DNA of 64,000 bases from Agilicoccus flavus (GCF_014857905.1 NZ_JACYXE010000002.1:124001-188000), one strand, 5' to 3'. Positions 10,871 through 19,990 are shown, numbered from the stretch's first letter. Notes: generated from the sequence alone by a model not told the origin. A program made the numbers and translations.

Positions 10871-11434
10871 GTGACCGTGGAGTCCGATGTTGCCGCGCGC
10901 CCGACGTCGTGGCCGCAGGTGTGGGACGTCTTCCGCGAGCTGCGCCGGGCCGACGATCGACGTAGTCACTACCTGTTCTCCCGGGTCACTCTCGACATCT
11001 GGCGGGCCGGCCAGTGCCTCAGGTATGCGCGCGGCGCCCGTTGCTGGGTCGTCCGGCGGATGGTTCTCGTCGCCGATCTCGTGTGGACCCAGGCCCTGAT
11101 GGGCGCGGAGCTCCCCCACGAAGCCTGGGCGGGTCCGGGGCTGAAGCTCGAGCACGGCGGCCGCGGCGTGATCCTGCATCCCTCGGTGTCGCTGGGACGA
11201 GACGTGACGATCTACCACCGCGTGACCATCGGCGTGAAGGACGGCCGCCCGGCCGCGTCGGTCGGGGATCGTGTGTACCTCGGCGCCGGCTGCGTGATCC
11301 TGGGGCCGGTCGTCCTGGGTGAAGGGTGCCGGATCGGCGCCAACGCCGTGGTCACGAACGACACCGAACCCCACCGGACCTATGCCGGAACTCCGGCGAG
11401 ACCGGTCGGGACACCCAGAGTTCACGACCTGTGA
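10871..11434 (+). CDS. Serine acetyltransferase-like hexapeptide acyltransferase
   Basis: Left-handed beta-helix acyltransferase of 187 residues similar to CysE and its polysaccharide-locus relatives. The N-terminal half is helical (VWDVFRELRRADDRRSHYLFSRVTLDIWRAG). Hexapeptide turns follow: GVILHPSVSLGRDVTIYHRVTIGVKDG, SVGDRVYLGAGCVILGPVVLGEGCRIGANAVVTND, then YAGTPARPVG. The GTG at 10871 is 5 nt after GGAGG (10861-10865); GTGs at 10865 and 10877 are possible alternatives. In this locus, O-acetylation of a glycan is more likely than cysteine synthesis, but that is inference from context. The next glycosyltransferase starts 95 bp downstream on the same strand. Confidence 0.8.
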   Translation: MTVESDVAARPTSWPQVWDVFRELRRADDRRSHYLFSRVTLDIWRAGQCLRYARGARCWVVRRMVLVADLVWTQALMGAELPHEAWAGPGLKLEHGGRGVILHPSVSLGRDVTIYHRVTIGVKDGRPAASVGDRVYLGAGCVILGPVVLGEGCRIGANAVVTNDTEPHRTYAGTPARPVGTPRVHDL

Positions 11435-11529
11435 CGCATGGGGGTTTGTCGGGGTTGTCATGGGAGTGGGCGTCCGGGACGGACCGGCGTCCCGGCCTGC
11501 GGGGGTCGACGATGTGAACGGAGTTCTCA

Positions 11530-12462
11530 GTGAGTGACATCAGCACGCCAGATGCGACGAAAGTGCCCTTGGTCTCGGTCGTGGTGCCGACCTACAAGAG
11601 GGCCGACAAGATCGGTCCGGTGCTTCGCAGTGTTCTCGACCAGACGCTGCAGGACTTCGAGGTGGTCGTCGTGGACGACGCCTCGCTCGACGGGACCGAT
11701 CGCGTCGTGCAGGAGATCGGCGATCCTCGGATCCGTCTCGTCGTCCACGACGTGAATCGTGGCGGCAACGCGGCACGTCGCACGGGGATCGAGCACAGCA
11801 CCGGCCGTTATGTCGCCTTTCTCGACAGCGACGACGTGTGGTTGCCGACCAAGCTCGAGCGTCAGGTGCAGGCCCTGGTCGACAAGGGACCCGGTTACGG
11901 ATTGTGCGCGACGTGGTACGTCATGGAATCGCCCGACGGGGCCGAGCGCTCTCGCGTGGAGCCGACCCTCGAGGGACTCGCCGTGCCGGCGCTGTACGCG
12001 GGCAACTGGCTCGGAAGCTACTCGACGATCATGGTCGAACGCACCGCCCTGGACGCCGTCGGTGGCCCGGACCCCTCCCTGAAGTCGTGTCAGGACTGGG
12101 ACCTCTATCTCCGGGTGAACCAGGTGACGAGCCTGGTCTGCGTCCGTGAGCACCTCGTCAGGTATCTCGTGGACGACGACGATCCGGTCCGCATCTCCGG
12201 GCGTCGATCATCCGTCCTCAGCGGACACCGCCACGTCGTCGCGCTTGCAGCCCGGGCCGACCTCGACGACGCCACCCGGGTCGCGGCCGCGGTCACCTTC
12301 ATGCAGGTCTTCGCGCACCACGGCGCCACGCGCGACCTCGTGCGCGCCGTTCGCCTCGTGCCCGGACGCGCGTGGACCCCGCGGGGAGTGCGGTTCGCGG
12401 TACACATGTGTGCCCGCGCGGCAAGGCGCCGGTTGTCCGGTGCGCGCCGGCCTTCTGCCTGA
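11530..12462 (+). CDS. Glycosyltransferase family 2
   Basis: GT-A-fold GT2 enzyme of 310 residues that would transfer a sugar from a nucleotide donor. It has the opening VSVVVPTYKRADKIGPVLRS, the VVVDDASLDGTD loop (first aspartate pair), RGGNAARRTGIEHSTGRYVAFLDSDDVWLP (the DxD-type metal site) and SCQDWDLYLRVNQ in the acceptor region. The C-terminus is arginine-rich with no membrane helix. GTG start with GGAG 6 nt upstream (11520-11523). It converges with the minus-strand gene ending at 12482, leaving 19 bp. Confidence 0.9.
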   Translation: MSDISTPDATKVPLVSVVVPTYKRADKIGPVLRSVLDQTLQDFEVVVVDDASLDGTDRVVQEIGDPRIRLVVHDVNRGGNAARRTGIEHSTGRYVAFLDSDDVWLPTKLERQVQALVDKGPGYGLCATWYVMESPDGAERSRVEPTLEGLAVPALYAGNWLGSYSTIMVERTALDAVGGPDPSLKSCQDWDLYLRVNQVTSLVCVREHLVRYLVDDDDPVRISGRRSSVLSGHRHVVALAARADLDDATRVAAAVTFMQVFAHHGATRDLVRAVRLVPGRAWTPRGVRFAVHMCARAARRRLSGARRPSA

Positions 12463-12481
12463 GCGGCTCTCTGTCGGGCCC

Positions 12482-13504
12482 TCAGGAGTAGTGGGCGTCG
12501 AAGGCAGCCATGGCGGTCGCGACGGCGTCCGCCCTCCCGGGCGGGACCCACGCGCCCGTCAGGATGCGTTCGATCTTGCCTCGGAAGTCGCGGTACTCGG
12601 CGGAGGTGGCCTCCGTCGGGCTCGGGTAGACGACGCGTGCCTCGGGATTCGTCAACCCGTCCGCCAGGTCGCTCATCGTCGGCATCTTGTAGTCGTACGG
12701 CTCCTGAGCGAACAGGTCGACGAACATCCGCACGAGGAGGAGCCGGAAGCGGTCGTCGGCGAACGTCGACGTCGACTTCTGGAAGTGCCGGTAGGTCGCG
12801 ATGACGTAGTTGAAGTGGACGATCGCGTCATCCTGTTCGTGGATCGCGATGCGTCGTTGGTCGCTGAGGGCCTGGGTGTGCAGGGTGATGTCGAAGACGT
12901 GCTGCTCGCCGAAGAGCTCGCTCTCGTGCCCCATGTGCATGTGCGGCGGGAACGATCTGAGCCAGTCCCGCGACGCGCACAGCTCCCACGTGGCCGCGAT
13001 GGTCAGGTCCTTGGACGCGTACCACTCGTCCCATACCGAGTTGACGCCCGACACGAACAGGCCCTCGTCCCGGGTCCTGGTGTACCGGTCGTCCAAGGCA
13101 CCCGGCCGCAGGAGGAAGAGGTCGGCGTCGTGGAGGATGACGTGCGTGCCGCGCGCCGCCGACACCCCGGTGATGAGCTGGATGCCGTAGTTGTGGAACG
13201 GATTGCGCAGTGCCGGCAGGAGGTGCCGTTCGGGGTGAGGGAAGTACCGCATCGAGATGGGCCCGTTCCACCTGGACCGGCGTGATTCGAGGACCTGTGC
13301 GATCGCCTTCGTCGGCCGGTCGGGCACGACGATGGTCTCGACCCGGTGGGCGCTCTCCTGGGTCGCACACGTGGCCATGGCCAGCTCGAGGAAGACGGGC
13401 AGGTCGCCGGGCACCGGCATGAGCAGGCTGTAGCCCGGAACCGCTGGTTCTGCGGCGGGCCAGCGCGCGAAGCGACCGCTCCAATAGGTGGGAGCCAGCG
13501 ACAT
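12482..13504 (-). CDS. Glycosyltransferase-like protein, unclassified (GT-A fold suspected)
   Basis: A 340-residue cytosolic protein whose family I do not recognise. Features suggesting a nucleotide-sugar transferase: YSLLMPVPGDLPVFLELAMATCATQ and VETIVVPDRPTKAIAQVL resemble the first strands of a GT-A fold. NPFHNYGIQLITGVSAARGTHVILHDADLFLL ends in a DAD motif placed like the DxD metal site. A later QHVFDITLH...DDAIVHFNYVIATYRHFQKS segment may bind the acceptor. The ATG at 13504 has AAGGAGC upstream. It is last in a minus-strand operon, 37 bp after the GT4 gene, which supports a role in the same glycan. A capsule-modifying hydrolase cannot be excluded. Confidence 0.7.
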   Translation of the reverse strand: MSLAPTYWSGRFARWPAAEPAVPGYSLLMPVPGDLPVFLELAMATCATQESAHRVETIVVPDRPTKAIAQVLESRRSRWNGPISMRYFPHPERHLLPALRNPFHNYGIQLITGVSAARGTHVILHDADLFLLRPGALDDRYTRTRDEGLFVSGVNSVWDEWYASKDLTIAATWELCASRDWLRSFPPHMHMGHESELFGEQHVFDITLHTQALSDQRRIAIHEQDDAIVHFNYVIATYRHFQKSTSTFADDRFRLLLVRMFVDLFAQEPYDYKMPTMSDLADGLTNPEARVVYPSPTEATSAEYRDFRGKIERILTGAWVPPGRADAVATAMAAFDAHYS

Positions 13505-13541
13505 CAGGGCGCTCCTTCTCGTTCGTCGGTAGGGGGGCGGA

Positions 13542-14858
13542 TCAGGACCGGCGTGAGCCGACCCCGGCGAGGAAGTCGGACATCGGGCCGGCAGTCGTGT
13601 CGGTCGTGAACGAGCGCAATACGGCATCGCGGCCCGTGCGGCCCATGCGTGCGCGGGCGTCCGGATCGCGTGCCAGATCGGCCAGGGCGCCGGCAAGGAG
13701 GTCGCCTCGCCCGGGCGGGAGCACCCGGCCCATCCTGCCGTCCTCCACGAGTTCCTCGACGGCGGCGATCCGGGTGGTCACCACAGGAAGCTCGGTGGCG
13801 AGCGCCTCCATGATGACGACGGGCAGCCCCTCCTGGAACGACGGGAGGACGAAGACGTCGGCCCAGTGATACTGCTCGAGGATGTCGTCCTGCCCGATCG
13901 GCCCGAGGAGGCTGACGCGATCGCCGAGATCACGCGCACGGATCTGGTCGCGCAGATCGTCCTCGAGCTCACCGCCGCCGACGATGCGGACCTCCACCTC
14001 CACGCCGGCGTCCCGGAGCTCGGCCACCGCGTCGATCAGCACCGGTGCACCCTTCTCGGGAACCAGGCGACCGACGTCGAGAATGCGAAGGGGGCGGTCT
14101 CCCGTGGTGTCCCTGCCCCCTGGCGGTGGCACATACCGGCGCGGGTCCACCGCCATGCGCACCACGTGCAGCTTGGGCCACTGCGACGGTGCCACGAGCC
14201 GCATCAGCTGGCTCCGACAAAAATCGCTGATGCACGCGACGCCGTCGGCCGAGGCCACCTTGGCCGCCAGGTCCACCTTCTCGACGGCCTCGAATTCGGT
14301 GGGGCCGTGCATCGTCATCGACCAGCGCCATCCGGCGTCGGGGCCGTCGATGATGCGACCGAGGTGGACGACCAGCCGCGCCACGTCGGCCGAGACGTTC
14401 GCGAAGTGCACGTGGACGTGCCGGATGTCTCGCCGCCGCAGCTCGTCGAGGAGCACGACCGCCTCGGCGAAGTAGAAGGTCTGCCAGAGGCGTGCTCGAG
14501 CCGTGCGGTCGCCGGACCACAGCGCGCGGCGCAGCCCGGAGGCCCAGGCGGCCGGGCGCTGCCGCAGCAATCGCGCATGGGCACCCGGGAACCGCCGGGC
14601 GACGTCGTCCAACAGATTCGTGGTCGATGCGGCCTCGGCCCGCATCTCCGACGAACGCAGTTCGTCCTCGGGGCATGGTCGGACCGAGAACGTCGCGACC
14701 TCTACCCCCTGGGTGCGCACCGCCTGGATCTCACGCTCGATGAAGGTATGAGAGATCGCCGGGTATTTGCTCACGAGATACGCGACCCGGTGCCGGGCCG
14801 GACCCGGCGCGGCGCGATCAGGACCCGACGAGGCCGGTCGTGGATGCTGGGCCGTCAT
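13542..14858 (-). CDS. Glycosyltransferase family 4
   Basis: GT-B-fold retaining transferase of 438 residues. The N-terminal domain opens VAYLVSKYPAISHTFIEREIQAVRTQG. The C-terminal domain has ILDVGRLVPEKGAPVLIDAVAELRD, VEVRIVGGGELEDDLR and the E-x7-E type region FVLPSFQEGLPVVIMEALATELPVVTT. Its ATG overlaps the upstream gene's stop as ATGA (4 bp), implying translational coupling, and the next gene follows after 37 bp. The acceptor is probably the lipid-linked repeat unit. About 20 residues at the N-terminus are Pro/Ala-rich before the first strand. Confidence 0.9.
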   Translation of the reverse strand: MTAQHPRPASSGPDRAAPGPARHRVAYLVSKYPAISHTFIEREIQAVRTQGVEVATFSVRPCPEDELRSSEMRAEAASTTNLLDDVARRFPGAHARLLRQRPAAWASGLRRALWSGDRTARARLWQTFYFAEAVVLLDELRRRDIRHVHVHFANVSADVARLVVHLGRIIDGPDAGWRWSMTMHGPTEFEAVEKVDLAAKVASADGVACISDFCRSQLMRLVAPSQWPKLHVVRMAVDPRRYVPPPGGRDTTGDRPLRILDVGRLVPEKGAPVLIDAVAELRDAGVEVEVRIVGGGELEDDLRDQIRARDLGDRVSLLGPIGQDDILEQYHWADVFVLPSFQEGLPVVIMEALATELPVVTTRIAAVEELVEDGRMGRVLPPGRGDLLAGALADLARDPDARARMGRTGRDAVLRSFTTDTTAGPMSDFLAGVGSRRS

Positions 14859-15730
14859 CGTGTGGACTCGTCCCGGTCCCAGGCCGTCGAGGGCGTGGAG
14901 GCGGCGGCCCGTGCGGCCCGTCGTCCGGCCAGCACCACACCGACGTAGACCACTGCCCCCGGCAACAGGCGAGGGCGCCGCAAGACCAGGAGAAACAGAC
15001 TGCGAAGGGTCGCCGTGGTCGATGTGGAGAAGTCGCCCGCCGATCCGCCCACCACGTCGTCGTCTCCGGCCCGAGCCAGCGCGGCGTTCCCCCGGGCGAC
15101 CCGCGTCCGCACCGCGACGAGGTTGCGCAGATCCCGCGGCGCGTGCACGTCGAACCACCCGTCCGTGACCACCCGCTCCTCGGCGGTGAACAGGCGCTGG
15201 ACGAAGAGGTCGTCCGCCTCCAGCGCCGGGAAGTCGGAGAAGCGCCGACGTCCCGCCTCGGACAGGCCGTAGACGCCGAGGCCGACGAGGCCGGACCGTA
15301 CGTAGGGAAGCTCTCGGTAGACGTCGTAGTACGCGCGGACGGCCCAGGAACAGTGCTCGGTCCGAAAGCGCACGTGCGGCGCCGCCACCCGCGCGTCCGA
15401 GACCGAGAGAGCGGAGATCATGCCCCCGAGCGCGTCGGGCGACAGAGTGATGTCGGCGTCGAGAAAGATCCGGGGAAAAGTGCGAGCGGCCGCATCACCC
15501 GCGTTCAGTGCGCCGGCCTTGCCCGGTCGGGAAAGATCGAGCACCGTGACACCGGCGTAGCGACGAGCCACGACGACAGTGTCGTCCGTGCACCCGTTGG
15601 CGGCGACGACCACGTCCAGCGGAGGTGTCCCGGCCCGGGCCAACCCCTCGAGGCACCGGCCGATCACTCGCCCCTCCTGATAGGCGGGGATGACGACGGA
15701 CGCGGCCGGTTCCGGCGTGGAAGACGCCAC
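14855..15730 (-). CDS. Glycosyltransferase family 2
   Basis: The 291-residue GT2 protein has ASVVIPAYQEGRVIGRCLEGL, VVVAANGCTDDT, LSRPGKAGALNAGDAAA and a metal site at IFLDADITL (motif DAD). ALEADDLFVQRLF is the likely catalytic-base region. A C-terminal hydrophobic stretch (about 255-275, PRLLPGAVVYVGVVLAG) may be a membrane helix. GTG at 15730 is 8 nt after GAGGAG. It heads the three-gene operon with the GT4 and the GT-A-like gene and overlaps the GT4 start by 4 bp. It is divergent from the gene at 15899. Confidence 0.88.
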   Translation of the reverse strand: MASSTPEPAASVVIPAYQEGRVIGRCLEGLARAGTPPLDVVVAANGCTDDTVVVARRYAGVTVLDLSRPGKAGALNAGDAAARTFPRIFLDADITLSPDALGGMISALSVSDARVAAPHVRFRTEHCSWAVRAYYDVYRELPYVRSGLVGLGVYGLSEAGRRRFSDFPALEADDLFVQRLFTAEERVVTDGWFDVHAPRDLRNLVAVRTRVARGNAALARAGDDDVVGGSAGDFSTSTTATLRSLFLLVLRRPRLLPGAVVYVGVVLAGRRAARAAASTPSTAWDRDESTR

Positions 15731-15836
15731 GGGACACGCTCCTCGAGATCGACGGTCGCACGGGCAGGTCGGCCTCAGTCTACGTAACCGCCGGTGGCCC
15801 GCGGCGACGCGTCGGGGCCGACAGACCTGCGAGAGT

Positions 15837-15866
15837 CGTTGCGGAACAACGTTATTGTCATTGACA
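15837..15866. promoter_or_regulatory. Adjacent palindromes in a divergent promoter region
   Basis: CGTTG-CGGAA-CAACG (15837-15851) is followed by TGTCATTGACA (15856-15866) in the 168-bp gap between two divergent glycosyltransferase genes. This is locally the most AT-rich stretch. TTGACA at 15861 could be a -35, but no matching -10 lies 17 bp on. It may be a regulator site; the function is unknown. Confidence 0.3.
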
Positions 15867-15898
15867 GGAGACCGAGGAGCGCACCAGGGGGGCCGCTG

Positions 15899-16945
15899 AT
15901 GAGGGTCATGTTCCATCCGCCCACGCTCGGGGCGGCAGGCAATCCCTACGTCGACCACCTCGCTCGAGGGTTGTCGTCCGCGGGGGTCGAACTCGTGCCC
16001 TACACGCGCCGGGGGATGCTGGCGAGGCTGGACGCCATCCACGTCAACTGGCCCGCCTACTTGTTGGACTGGCGTGACCGCCCGCACGCGATCCTGGACG
16101 TCGGCCGCCTGACCGCCTACCTCACCATCGCCCGCCTGCGCGGAACCAAGATCGTGTGGACGGCACACGACCTCGGGGCGCACGACCGCACCATGCCACG
16201 CCTCAGGAGGCTGTACGAGAGGGTCTTCTCCGCGTGCGTCACCGACGTCATCAGTCTCAGTGCCGCAGGTGTGCCGGCGTTGCGCCGACACTTTCCGGAA
16301 CTGCGGCGGGCTCGGGTGCACGTCGTCCCGCACGGGCACTATCGCGACGACTACCCGCACGACGTGGATCGCGCCGAGGCGAGGGCCCGCCTCGGGATCC
16401 CGGGCGACGGACCTGTCGTCCTGCAGTTCGGGCAGCTGCGACGGTACAAGGGCATCGACGCGATGATCCGGTCCTTTTCCGCGCTCGACGATGAGGACGC
16501 ACGCCTGGTCGTGGTGGGGGAGTCGAAGGACGAGACGTACACGCGCGAACTGCAGGCGCTCGCAGGCTCGATCCCGCGCGTGGACCTGCGTGCGACGCGT
16601 GTGTCCGAGGAGGACGTGGGTCTTCTCCTGACGGCGTGCGACGTGCTGTACGCGGCCTATCCGCCCGGCACCTCCCTCAATTCGGGGGTCGCGGTGCTCG
16701 GAGCCTCGTTCGCGCGCCGGACCGTCGTGCGGGATACCCCCGTCATGCGGGAGCTCGCGAGCATCGTCGGAGACGGATGGATCGTCCTGGCGGCAGACGG
16801 CCAGGACTCGGCCGCCCTGCGCACGGCTCTCGACCCGTCGACGACCCCCACCCGATCGCCGGCCCTGGAGGAGCTGGACTGGGACCGGATCGTGGCGGCG
16901 ACCCTGGCGGTCTACCAGGGGTCCGCCGACGCGCACAGCGCCTGA
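15899..16945 (+). CDS. Glycosyltransferase family 4 (GT-B fold)
   Basis: The 348-residue GT-B transferase begins MRVMFHPPTLGAAGNPYVDHLARGL. Key parts are DAIHVNWPAYLLD, KIVWTAHDLGAHDRTMPRLRRLYERVF, VHVVPHGHYRDDYP between the two domains, and PVVLQFGQLRRYKGIDAMIRSFSAL with LLTACDVLYAAYPPGTSLNSGVAVL in the nucleotide-sugar domain. The usual EGFGL-type glutamate is replaced by PPGTSLNSG, as in some glucuronosyl/mannosyl transferases of this group. ATG at 15899 follows a GGGGGG stretch; a second in-frame ATG is at 15908. It ends 7 bp before the convergent GT2 gene. Confidence 0.85.
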   Translation: MRVMFHPPTLGAAGNPYVDHLARGLSSAGVELVPYTRRGMLARLDAIHVNWPAYLLDWRDRPHAILDVGRLTAYLTIARLRGTKIVWTAHDLGAHDRTMPRLRRLYERVFSACVTDVISLSAAGVPALRRHFPELRRARVHVVPHGHYRDDYPHDVDRAEARARLGIPGDGPVVLQFGQLRRYKGIDAMIRSFSALDDEDARLVVVGESKDETYTRELQALAGSIPRVDLRATRVSEEDVGLLLTACDVLYAAYPPGTSLNSGVAVLGASFARRTVVRDTPVMRELASIVGDGWIVLAADGQDSAALRTALDPSTTPTRSPALEELDWDRIVAATLAVYQGSADAHSA

Positions 16946-16952
16946 CGCCGGG

Positions 16953-18044
16953 TCACGAAGGCGGCGACCCGGCCCCGGGTCCGCTCTCGCTCAGACCCGT
17001 CGCCTCGTCGATGCGTCGATCCCGACGGCGCCACAGCCCGGCGCTCGCCGGGGCGAGAGTCAGGCTCCAGGCGCGTAGCCGCAGTCGGCGATCGTGGCGG
17101 ATGAAGCCGGCGGCCCGGCGGTACTCCCGTGCCGCGGTCCGGGCATCACCGGACCGCAGGGCTCGATCGCCGGCTGCGCGGCTGCGCCACGGGGAACCGC
17201 GGTCGAGTCGGTCCTGGAGGATCTCGCGCTCCTGCGCCGACAGGTCGAGACCTTCGGTCTCGATGAATCGGCGGAAGACGGACTCCTCGCCGGTGAGCAT
17301 TCGTTCACCGTCGGAGGAGAGACTTCCCCGTCGCCAGCGGTACAGGGCCAGGGGCCGCCGCTCGAAGACGATCTCCACTCCGCCGTAGATCGCCCGAAGC
17401 CACAGATCCCAATCCTCCGCAACGGGCAGGGTCGTGTCGTATCCGCCGAGCTCGTCGAAGACGTCCCTCGGGATCAGAGCGATCGTCGAGACGAAGTTCG
17501 TCGCCAGGATCGCCTGCCGCTGTCGCTCCGGTGCCGGAAAGAACTCCATGACCCGTGCGCGGTCCGGCGCGATGCCCTCCACCGTGAGCGGGTAGGCGTT
17601 GCAGCTGACGATCCGACGGCCGGCGCCGGCCTCCCGCCAGGCGCGCACCATGGCTTCGACGGCCGGAGGGAGGAGCACGTCGTCCGAGTCGCAGAAGACG
17701 AGCAAGGACCCTCGTGCGGCCGCTGCGCCCGCGTTCCGTGCGCTCGACACGCCGGCGTTCTGCTGGCGGATCACGCGCACTCGCTCGCCGTGGGCCGACG
17801 CGACCTCCGACGTCGCGTCGGACGAACCGTCGTCGACCACGAGGACCTCGATGTGCGGGTAGGTCTGGGTCAGCAGGCCCGTGAGGGTGGCGCCGATGGT
17901 GTCGGCGGCCTGGAACGCCGGCACGACGGCGGTGACGAGCGGCTCTGTCGCGGCGGGGGTGCGGACGGTCGGACGGGGCGGCTCGGAACGATCCGAGTCG
18001 TCCGGTGTCCCGTCGGCAGGCGTCGAGTGCCGGGGTGTCGTCAT
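16953..18044 (-). CDS. Glycosyltransferase family 2 with helical C-terminal tail
   Basis: The 363-residue GT2 enzyme has a disordered Pro/Thr-rich N-terminus (1-35), then VTAVVPAFQAADTIGATLTGLLTQTYPHIEVLVVDDGSSDAT, NAGVSSARNAGAAAARGSLLVFCDSDDVLLP and VAEDWDLWLRAIYGG. After about residue 260, a helical tail (REILQDRLDRGSPWRSRAAGDRALRSGDARTAAREYRRAA) resembles TPR-like repeats. The same layout, including RGSLSSD and the tail, is found in the gene at 19991, so the two are paralogues flanking the flippase. It is divergent from the flippase across 187 bp. Confidence 0.88.
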   Translation of the reverse strand: MTTPRHSTPADGTPDDSDRSEPPRPTVRTPAATEPLVTAVVPAFQAADTIGATLTGLLTQTYPHIEVLVVDDGSSDATSEVASAHGERVRVIRQQNAGVSSARNAGAAAARGSLLVFCDSDDVLLPPAVEAMVRAWREAGAGRRIVSCNAYPLTVEGIAPDRARVMEFFPAPERQRQAILATNFVSTIALIPRDVFDELGGYDTTLPVAEDWDLWLRAIYGGVEIVFERRPLALYRWRRGSLSSDGERMLTGEESVFRRFIETEGLDLSAQEREILQDRLDRGSPWRSRAAGDRALRSGDARTAAREYRRAAGFIRHDRRLRLRAWSLTLAPASAGLWRRRDRRIDEATGLSESGPGAGSPPS

Positions 18045-18154
18045 GGGCGGAGTCCTGTCGGGTGCATCCCCGAGCCATCCCGCCCGTTCACGCGGAGTCT
18101 GGGCGCGTGGTCGGTGCGGCCGCTGCGGAGGAGGGGCGAATGTCGCTCCTGGCC

Positions 18155-18160
18155 TACAGT
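18155..18160 (+). promoter_or_regulatory. Possible -10 box of the flippase promoter
   Basis: TACAGT sits in the 187-bp divergent gap. Transcription starting about 7 nt downstream would give a leader of roughly 65 nt carrying the strong GGAGGGAG site before ATG 18232. No -35 is recognisable. Confidence 0.3.
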
Positions 18161-18231
18161 ATCCGCGTGACATCACCCTGTTCCACGACCGCGAGGGCGC
18201 CACTGGGCGCCCGTGTCCGCGGAGGGAGTGA

Positions 18232-19839
18232 ATGACGGCGGGCACCCCTCCGGGTGATCCGGAGTTGCCGCCGGACGAGTCGCGGCCGACGCCAGGGGAG
18301 CCTGTCGCCGCCGAGCCGCTGCCGGTCGACGGCGGGGAACACCGCCCGTCCGTGACACGGGTGCTGTTGAAGGGGACGTTCTGGCAGGCGCTGTCACAGT
18401 TCGCGCCGCTGATCATCAACCTCGTCCTGACGCCCTACATCATCCACGGGCTCGGACTGGAGATGTACACCATCTTCCTCATCGCGAATTCCGTTCAGGC
18501 GCTCATGGGGACGTTCAACGGCGGAATCGGGCCGAGCGTCACCCGGTATCTCGTCATCTACGCGGGACAGCGTGACCAGGTTGCAGCGACTCGACTGGTT
18601 ACGACCATGGGTGTGGTCGTCGGCGTCGGCGTCCTGGTCGTCTTCGGTGCGTTCTACGCGTTCATACCCGCGATCATCGACTTCTACCCCGCGATGCAGC
18701 AGGACGAGTCGGGCGCCGCCTTCCTGCTCAGCACCCAGGTGATCCTCCTCGGAGTGCTGCAACTGCGAAGTCTGTTCCAGTCGGTGCTCTTCGCACAGCA
18801 GCAGTTCGTCGTGGCGAGCGTGGCGGTCTTGATGGGTCACCTCGTCTACACGGTCGGCCTCGTCCTCACCGTCGAGTCGGGAGCCGGCCTCCGCGGCATC
18901 GCCTGGACCTTCGTCTGCCAGCAGGCGCTCGGAACGTTGATCATCGTTCCTCCCGCCTTCCGGCACCTGAGGCGGAAGGGAATCGGGTTCATCGACCGCG
19001 CGCTCTTCCACGAGTTCTTCGTCTACGCCGGGAAGGTGCAGGGGTCTTCCTTGCTCGGCATGATCGGGCAGCAGGCCGACACGCTCATCATCGGCAAGGT
19101 GCGTCCGGAGCAGATGGGGTTCTTCGGTCCCGGGTCGACATTCGCCCAACAGCTCCGCACAGTGCCGCTGAATGCCGTCGGACCCATGGAGACCATTCTC
19201 GGGCGCGCCGTGGGCGAGCGCGGAACCGCGGATGCCCTGGAGGAATGCCGACGGCTCCAGCGGATCTGGGTGCGCGGCGTGACCGGCTTCATCGCCGCCG
19301 GTGCACCCGCGGCGTATTTCGGCGTGATCGCCTGGTTGCACCTCGGCTCCAACCTGCCGGGCATCGTCGCGTCGATCCTCCTGGTCGCGCACCTCTTCTC
19401 CCTGCTTCCTCGAGTTCAGATCATCTGGTGTCTCGTCCTTCGACGGGCCGGCTTCGACCTGTCGCAGAACATCGTGTTCCTCGTCGTCAAGCTCGCAGCG
19501 ACCCTGGCCCTCATCGGTCCGTTCGGAGTCGTCGGTGCCGTCCTCGCGACCGCGGGGGCGCAGCTCGTGGCGAACGCCTTCCTCACGCATCGCATCAGGG
19601 CGCGGCTGGACACGCCCGTCCCGTCGCCGTGGCGGGACGTCCACGTCCCCGCAACCTTCCTCGCTCTCGGTCTCTCCCTGGCCCTCGCCTGGGGGGCGAA
19701 CCAGCTCGTCGGTCCGGTCGTTCCGTTGGGGCCGCTCGGGCTCATCACGTGTGGACTGGCCGCCGCTCCTGCGTTCGTCCTCTACCTGCACCAGGCGGTC
19801 GGTCTCGGGCGTCTGCGGGACATCCTGCGGCAGAGGTGA
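18232..19839 (+). CDS. Polysaccharide flippase (Wzx/MATE-like)
   Basis: Multi-pass membrane protein of 535 residues in the oligosaccharide flippase family, expected to move lipid-linked repeat units across the membrane. A Pro-rich cytosolic N-terminus (1-42) precedes LLKGTFWQALSQFAPLIINLVLTPYIIHGLG, a typical first helix pair. About 12-14 hydrophobic segments follow, for example VVVGVGVLVVFGAFYAFIPAII and LAATLALIGPFGVVGAVLATAGAQLVANA. ATG is preceded by GGAGGGAG. It is followed by a GT2 gene (151 bp) and the lipoprotein. Together with the Wzy- and Wzz-like genes downstream it indicates a Wzx/Wzy-type pathway. Confidence 0.87.
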   Translation: MTAGTPPGDPELPPDESRPTPGEPVAAEPLPVDGGEHRPSVTRVLLKGTFWQALSQFAPLIINLVLTPYIIHGLGLEMYTIFLIANSVQALMGTFNGGIGPSVTRYLVIYAGQRDQVAATRLVTTMGVVVGVGVLVVFGAFYAFIPAIIDFYPAMQQDESGAAFLLSTQVILLGVLQLRSLFQSVLFAQQQFVVASVAVLMGHLVYTVGLVLTVESGAGLRGIAWTFVCQQALGTLIIVPPAFRHLRRKGIGFIDRALFHEFFVYAGKVQGSSLLGMIGQQADTLIIGKVRPEQMGFFGPGSTFAQQLRTVPLNAVGPMETILGRAVGERGTADALEECRRLQRIWVRGVTGFIAAGAPAAYFGVIAWLHLGSNLPGIVASILLVAHLFSLLPRVQIIWCLVLRRAGFDLSQNIVFLVVKLAATLALIGPFGVVGAVLATAGAQLVANAFLTHRIRARLDTPVPSPWRDVHVPATFLALGLSLALAWGANQLVGPVVPLGPLGLITCGLAAAPAFVLYLHQAVGLGRLRDILRQR

Positions 19840-19865
19840 CCCCGGTGCGACGAATCTGCTTTGGG

Positions 19866-19871
19866 TAGAAT
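19866..19871 (+). promoter_or_regulatory. Possible -10 box upstream of the GT2/lipoprotein pair
   Basis: TAGAAT lies 27 bp after the flippase stop and 120 bp before the GT2 GTG. It may give the last two genes a transcript independent of the flippase. The -35 region is weak. Confidence 0.3.
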
Positions 19872-19990
19872 GGATCACCGGGGCCGAGGGCAGTGTGGGC
19901 CGGTGGCCCGTCGGCCGCTCACCCGATCGCTACCGATCGTCGTGGGTGGCCATTCCGACCGAGTTCCCCCGAGACTTCCGGAGCGCGACT

